Origin: Methylophilaceae bacterium UBA5127
GTDB taxonomy: Bacteria > Pseudomonadota > Gammaproteobacteria > Burkholderiales > Methylophilaceae
DNA length: 8,662 nucleotides
Direction of reading: 5' to 3'
NCBI GenBank assembly: GCA_002414145.1
Contig: DHYP01000048.1
Coordinates: 28,142 to 36,803 of the forward strand
The notes beneath the pieces were generated by a model. The model made no database searches, had not been told where the DNA came from, and saw only the letters and a program-made list of their open reading frames with translations. The translations under genes and the position numbers were made by a program. Positions 5,159 through 8,662 of the stretch are shown here, in pieces (the first letter of the stretch is position 1; each line of letters begins with the position of its first letter).

Positions 5159-8128
5159 TTAGAAATTCAGTAAATCTTTAAGTTTGGGTTTTTTGGGTTT
5201 GGGTTGAGTTTCTTCCGTAGGGGCAGCATTTGCTGGTGCTGCACTTGTACCATCCGTGGTGGCAGGTGCCGTTTCTGTGGCTTTTTTCTTGCCAAGCAAC
5301 CCTTTAAGCGCATCTACTTTGCTGTCGCCCCCTATCAGTTCTTGTACAGCCGCACCTTTTTCCCCACCCACTTTTTCTAGCACTTTAGACTTGGCTAAAC
5401 CAGTGGTAATGGCGGCCATGTCCATGCCGAATTTTGGGCTGCTAAAACTACCACTGATTTTAATCGGGATCGGGATGCCACTGAGCTGATCCAAATCAGC
5501 ACCCCCTTGCCCTTTAAGGGATTTCACCACTGTGGGTTTGGCGACATAGTTAATTTTTTCATTAGCAATATCAATATCACCTTTGCTATCACCCTTAGCC
5601 AAGCGCAATATGGGTGCTTTCATTGCCAAGTCTTCGTTATGCGCCACGCCATTTTTAATATCAAAACTGGCAGTCAACTCACTGAAATCAGTCTTTTTGC
5701 TTTTATCGGAATCAACGGCCTCTTTAGATTTAAAGACATTGACCTTGTTTTTTAAGTCGCGGATGCTACCTGCAATGTCAACACCTTTAATTGCGCCATC
5801 CGCAAGGTTGAGAGAGGCGCTGCCTGACAGCCCTTTTTTAAGGGTATTGACAGTGTTGCCTTGTGTGGTGATGTCTACATTAACGCTGCCAGTGCCTGAC
5901 AGCATATCGTTATTGATAGCATCTACCATAAGCGGGCCAACAGAAACACTTTTCATGTTTTGCTTGAAGGTGATACTAGGGGTGGTGCGCGCATCCACCT
6001 TAAGCATACCGCTCATGCTGCCTTGATATAGATTAGCGGCAAAAGGTGATAAGGTGGCAATGCCATCGGCCGCTTTAAGTCCGATATTGACGTTTTCAGT
6101 CTTCACATTGGCAAGCTTTAGCCAGCCAATTTTGGCTTCTCCAGTCGCATTAAGCTTTTTTAGCGCGCTCAAATCAATGGGGGTGTCGCCACTGCTTTTA
6201 GTGGTGTTGTCGCTTTTGGTAATGTAGCGGTCAGCATCTAGTTTGTCGATGTTGACATCAAAATTAAATGCTGGATTACTGAATTGGCTGATAGCCAAAT
6301 TAGCATGGATTTGACTATCATCCACTTTAGCGCTGAATGGATTCAAGCTCAGTTTTTCGCCATTGGCATTGAGTTTGATATTAATATTGCTGGCGTTTGT
6401 TTTGCCATATTTTAAATGACCTACACGAATGCTACCATCGGCATTGAGTGCTTTTAGTGCGCTTAAGTCCAGTGGCTTATTGCTTGTTTCTTGTTTTGCC
6501 GTGGTACTACCTGCGCCGCCTGCATATCTGTCTAAGTCAACTTGGTCTACGTCAATATCAAAGGTGTACAGAGGCTTAGCAAAATGACTGATGCCGAGGC
6601 TACCTTTGATTTGGCTTTCATCTACTTTAACGTTAAGGCCATTTAGCGCGAGCTTGTCACCATCTGCTAGAACGTTGACGTTAAGGCCAGATACGCGGTA
6701 TTTGTCATAAATTATGCTACCAATATTGATTTTACCATCCAGCGTCATGTTGCTGAGTGCAGACATGTCAGCGGGTTTGCTACTGGTTTTGGCAGGCGCT
6801 GTTGTGGTAGGTTTTCCTAAAAGTTTGTTCAAATCAAGCTTATCAGCGGCAAGATTAAATTTGATATGCTGTTTTTTAAAGCCAGTCACTGCAATATCGC
6901 CATTTACTTTTGTATCATCCAGCACCAAGTTAAATTGGCTATTGGCGAGTTCATTTTTAATGTCGGTATGCGCACCAACACTAAAAGTACCCTTGAGCTG
7001 ACCATTGGGTAGGCTTGGGTCTTTGATGTCTAGGTTGCCTGCTAGTTTGGGGATGTCAAAAATTAAGTTTTCAATATTGCCTGAGAACGGAGATGAAAAC
7101 TTGCCTAACACGGTGCGTTTGCCTTGCACCAGTGACAAGTCTCCAGTAATGCCAGCGCTTTGTATGGCTTTGGGGGAGCCTTTCATGCCCGCCAGTACCA
7201 TATTGAGTTTTAAATCAGCATCTGTTTTACTTTGGAATAAGCTTAATGTGACTTTGTCGCTTTTGACTTCATCTTTTAACACGTTGAGTGAAGGCGCACT
7301 CATGTCGATGGCATTGTGAGCGCCATCAAAATTGCCAGATGCCACTAATTTAAGGTTATCGACCACAACCTCCATAATTTCTGGCTGTGCATCTACATTG
7401 CCACTGGCGACGATGTCCACGCCTTTACCATTGAACATGTCCCCTTGAATACGACTATCTAAGCCTTTCACTTTAAAGTGCTTGGTTTTGGGGTCTACTA
7501 AAAAATTACCCTTAAGTGAGGCATTAGCCGCCAACTCTGGTTTGTTAGAAGTCACAGTAAAGTGTGTGTCTACATCGACTGGTTCTGCCAGTGCAACATG
7601 CCCAGTTTGCAAATCAAGTTTGCTGATTTTATATTTTGCATTGGTTGCTTCATCTAGGAAACTCACCTCAGAATTGGTGACAATAATGCCTTGAACATCA
7701 AATTTAATGTCTTCTGATTCAGAGTCATCTTTGTTCAATAAGTCATCAAAATTAGTGGTACCGTCTGCGTGTTTAATAATATGTGCACTTGCGCCATCAA
7801 CGTAAACCGTATCAATGACCAATTCTTTTCTGAGCAATGGCAACACCGCAAGCGCCACCTTGACACTGTTGACGGAAGCAAATGTTTGGTCAGTTTTGTG
7901 TTCAGAAAGAGAAATTTTGCCAAGGTCTGCGCCAATTTTTGGCCAGAAAGAAAGTTTAATATCGCCATCAATATGCAATGTGCGCTCTTTTTTTTCTTTG
8001 ACAAGATCGATAATTTTTTGCTTGTAATCATTGGGATTAAACGTGGCGGCAAAATAGGCACCAATTAAAATGATGAGAATAATAATCCCACCAAAGCCTA
8101 ACAAGGCGTATTTCATTATATTTTTCAT
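5159..8128 (-). CDS. AsmA family protein, large form with internal repeats
   Basis: A 989-residue envelope protein of the AsmA family, whose members (AsmA, TamB, YhdP and relatives) span from inner toward outer membrane and are associated with phospholipid transport and outer-membrane assembly. A single N-terminal anchor is at about 7-28, followed by the AsmA N-terminal domain (F-x-P-N-D-Y-K at 30-36; DGDIKLSFWPKIG at 54-66). The middle is beta-rich and includes tandem units beginning at about 452, 552 and 650. The C-terminal AsmA domain (about 725-900) has the LSGSASLNLADGAIKGVDI-like signature. The last 45 residues are a low-complexity Thr/Ala/Pro tail changing to Lys/Pro before DLLNF. E. 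coli AsmA is about 617 residues, so this is a long member; TamB is unlikely because its C-terminal domain is absent. AAGGA six bases before ATG 8128 sets the start. It follows uppP by 56 bases and precedes mutY by 40. Confidence 0.92.
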   Translation of the reverse strand: MKNIMKYALLGFGGIIILIILIGAYFAATFNPNDYKQKIIDLVKEKKERTLHIDGDIKLSFWPKIGADLGKISLSEHKTDQTFASVNSVKVALAVLPLLRKELVIDTVYVDGASAHIIKHADGTTNFDDLLNKDDSESEDIKFDVQGIIVTNSEVSFLDEATNAKYKISKLDLQTGHVALAEPVDVDTHFTVTSNKPELAANASLKGNFLVDPKTKHFKVKGLDSRIQGDMFNGKGVDIVASGNVDAQPEIMEVVVDNLKLVASGNFDGAHNAIDMSAPSLNVLKDEVKSDKVTLSLFQSKTDADLKLNMVLAGMKGSPKAIQSAGITGDLSLVQGKRTVLGKFSSPFSGNIENLIFDIPKLAGNLDIKDPSLPNGQLKGTFSVGAHTDIKNELANSQFNLVLDDTKVNGDIAVTGFKKQHIKFNLAADKLDLNKLLGKPTTTAPAKTSSKPADMSALSNMTLDGKINIGSIIYDKYRVSGLNVNVLADGDKLALNGLNVKVDESQIKGSLGISHFAKPLYTFDIDVDQVDLDRYAGGAGSTTAKQETSNKPLDLSALKALNADGSIRVGHLKYGKTNASNINIKLNANGEKLSLNPFSAKVDDSQIHANLAISQFSNPAFNFDVNIDKLDADRYITKSDNTTKSSGDTPIDLSALKKLNATGEAKIGWLKLANVKTENVNIGLKAADGIATLSPFAANLYQGSMSGMLKVDARTTPSITFKQNMKSVSVGPLMVDAINNDMLSGTGSVNVDITTQGNTVNTLKKGLSGSASLNLADGAIKGVDIAGSIRDLKNKVNVFKSKEAVDSDKSKKTDFSELTASFDIKNGVAHNEDLAMKAPILRLAKGDSKGDIDIANEKINYVAKPTVVKSLKGQGGADLDQLSGIPIPIKISGSFSSPKFGMDMAAITTGLAKSKVLEKVGGEKGAAVQELIGGDSKVDALKGLLGKKKATETAPATTDGTSAAPANAAPTEETQPKPKKPKLKDLLNF
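5999..6775 (-). repeat. Tandem ~100-residue repeats within the AsmA-family gene
   Basis: Three units are seen in the protein. Unit 1 is residues 452-551 (DNA 6775-6476), unit 2 is 552-649 (6475-6182) and unit 3 is 650 to about 710 (6181-5999), where the second half diverges. Each starts with P-x-D-[LM]-SAL, then a GxIxIG-like strand, a G/N-rich turn with L-x-L-x-x-[FL], and V-D-[ED]-SQI. Units 1 and 2 close with F-D-[IV]-[DN]-[VI]-D-x-[VL]-D-x-DRY. Linkers rich in Thr, Ser and Lys separate them. A partial earlier copy of the closing half may lie at about 404-438. Similarity is at protein level; the DNA has diverged, so the duplication is not recent. Confidence 0.8.
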
Positions 8129-8184
8129 GATGATTCCTTGCTGTTAAGTGCAGCTAAATATGAAAAAAATGGTTTAAACGTAAA

Positions 8185-8662
8185 TTAAATCCCATGGAAA
8201 TACCATAGAACAACCAGACCTAAAATAATACGATACCAAGCAAATACTTTAAAGTCGTGACTGGCAACATAGCGTAATAAAAATTTTATCGCTATCAGTG
8301 CAGAAATAAATGCGGTAACAAACCCCACAGTAAACATGCCTATACAATTTACAGAAAGCATACTCCAACTTTTGTATACATCTAAGATAGTGGCAGCAAA
8401 CATGATGGGAATCGCTAAAAAGAAAGAAAACTCCGTAGCAGTTTTTCGACTCAGTCCAAATACCATACCACCCAAAATTGTAGCACCAGCACGCGATACG
8501 CCTGGAATCAGTGCGAGTGATTGCGCCAAGCCAATTTGAAACGCTTGTTTGGGCGTCATGCTATCAGTGCTGTTAGTTTGGACTTTAAGTGGCAACTGCT
8601 CAATTGCCAAAATGGCAAATCCACCAATAATCAGGGCAATGGCTACGGTGAGGGGTGAAAAT
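8185..8662 (-). CDS. uppP: Undecaprenyl-diphosphatase UppP/BacA, C-terminal part (5' end outside window)
   Basis: UppP dephosphorylates undecaprenyl diphosphate at the inner membrane, regenerating the carrier for peptidoglycan and other glycans; overexpression confers bacitracin resistance. The minus-strand frame is open to the window edge, so about 158 C-terminal residues of a roughly 270-residue protein are present; the TTG at 8610 is internal, because the codons before it continue a typical helix (LIIGGFAILAIE). The signature motif reads PGVSRAGAT, where the usual form is PGxSRSxxT: the arginine, first serine and threonine are kept but the second serine is alanine. At least four hydrophobic helices follow, ending in IILGLVVLWYFHGI, a family-typical C-terminus. 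It is the upstream neighbour of asmA on the same strand with a 56-base gap and no convincing terminator, so co-transcription is likely. The acidic E-x-x-x-E motif lies outside the window. Confidence 0.95.
   Translation of the reverse strand, partial: FSPLTVAIALIIGGFAILAIEQLPLKVQTNSTDSMTPKQAFQIGLAQSLALIPGVSRAGATILGGMVFGLSRKTATEFSFFLAIPIMFAATILDVYKSWSMLSVNCIGMFTVGFVTAFISALIAIKFLLRYVASHDFKVFAWYRIILGLVVLWYFHGI

Noticed and set aside
5583..6026. A 147-codon plus-strand ORF and several others opposite asmA.
   Set aside because: They are antisense to a continuous 989-residue AsmA-family frame, lack family resemblance and lack good ribosome binding sites.

Overview
The window looks like chromosomal DNA from a methylotrophic betaproteobacterium, most plausibly of the Methylophilales (Methylotenera/Methylophilus type). 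This is inferred from gene content: a formaldehyde-activating enzyme (Fae) family gene and a metallo-beta-lactamase-fold protein resembling the 'quinoprotein relay system' hydrolases of PQQ-using bacteria. These sit among proteobacterial housekeeping genes (hemE, cytochrome b561, mutY, asmA, uppP). Composition is moderately AT-rich. I see no insertion sequence, phage gene, tRNA, rRNA or CRISPR array.

Layout. Positions 1-354 hold the 3' end of hemE (+), which converges on a cytochrome b561 gene (-, 512-1105) across a perfect 21-bp stem terminator (462-506). The b561 gene diverges from a secreted or lipoprotein MBL-fold hydrolase (+, 1229-2152); a perfect CRP-type operator (TGTGA-N6-TCACA, 1134-1149) lies between them. 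The hydrolase converges on a small DoxX-family membrane protein (-, 2194-2574) over another bidirectional terminator. Divergent from DoxX, three + genes follow with no obvious terminator between them: an ElaA-like GNAT acetyltransferase (2666-3100), a Fae paralogue (3176-3718) and an unrecognised 76-residue protein (3796-4026). Each of the last two has its own candidate promoter and a good ribosome binding site.

The rest (4075-8662) is on the minus strand and reads uppP (partial) -> asmA -> mutY with gaps of 56 and 40 bases, probably one transcript. UppP recycles the undecaprenyl carrier, AsmA-family proteins act in inner-to-outer membrane lipid traffic and outer-membrane assembly, and MutY repairs A:8-oxoG mispairs. 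The mutY stop codon lies inside the terminator stem shared with the 76-residue gene.

The observation most worth following is the Fae paralogue. By alignment to my recollection of Methylobacterium extorquens Fae, the catalytic histidine of the HID motif is methionine here (MPE), although the fold-defining segments and several pterin-binding residues remain. It is followed by an uncharacterised small gene. Together with the PQQ-type hydrolase and the b561, the plus-strand and left-hand genes suggest a C1/redox neighbourhood, but they are in separate transcription units and no single new system is demonstrated.
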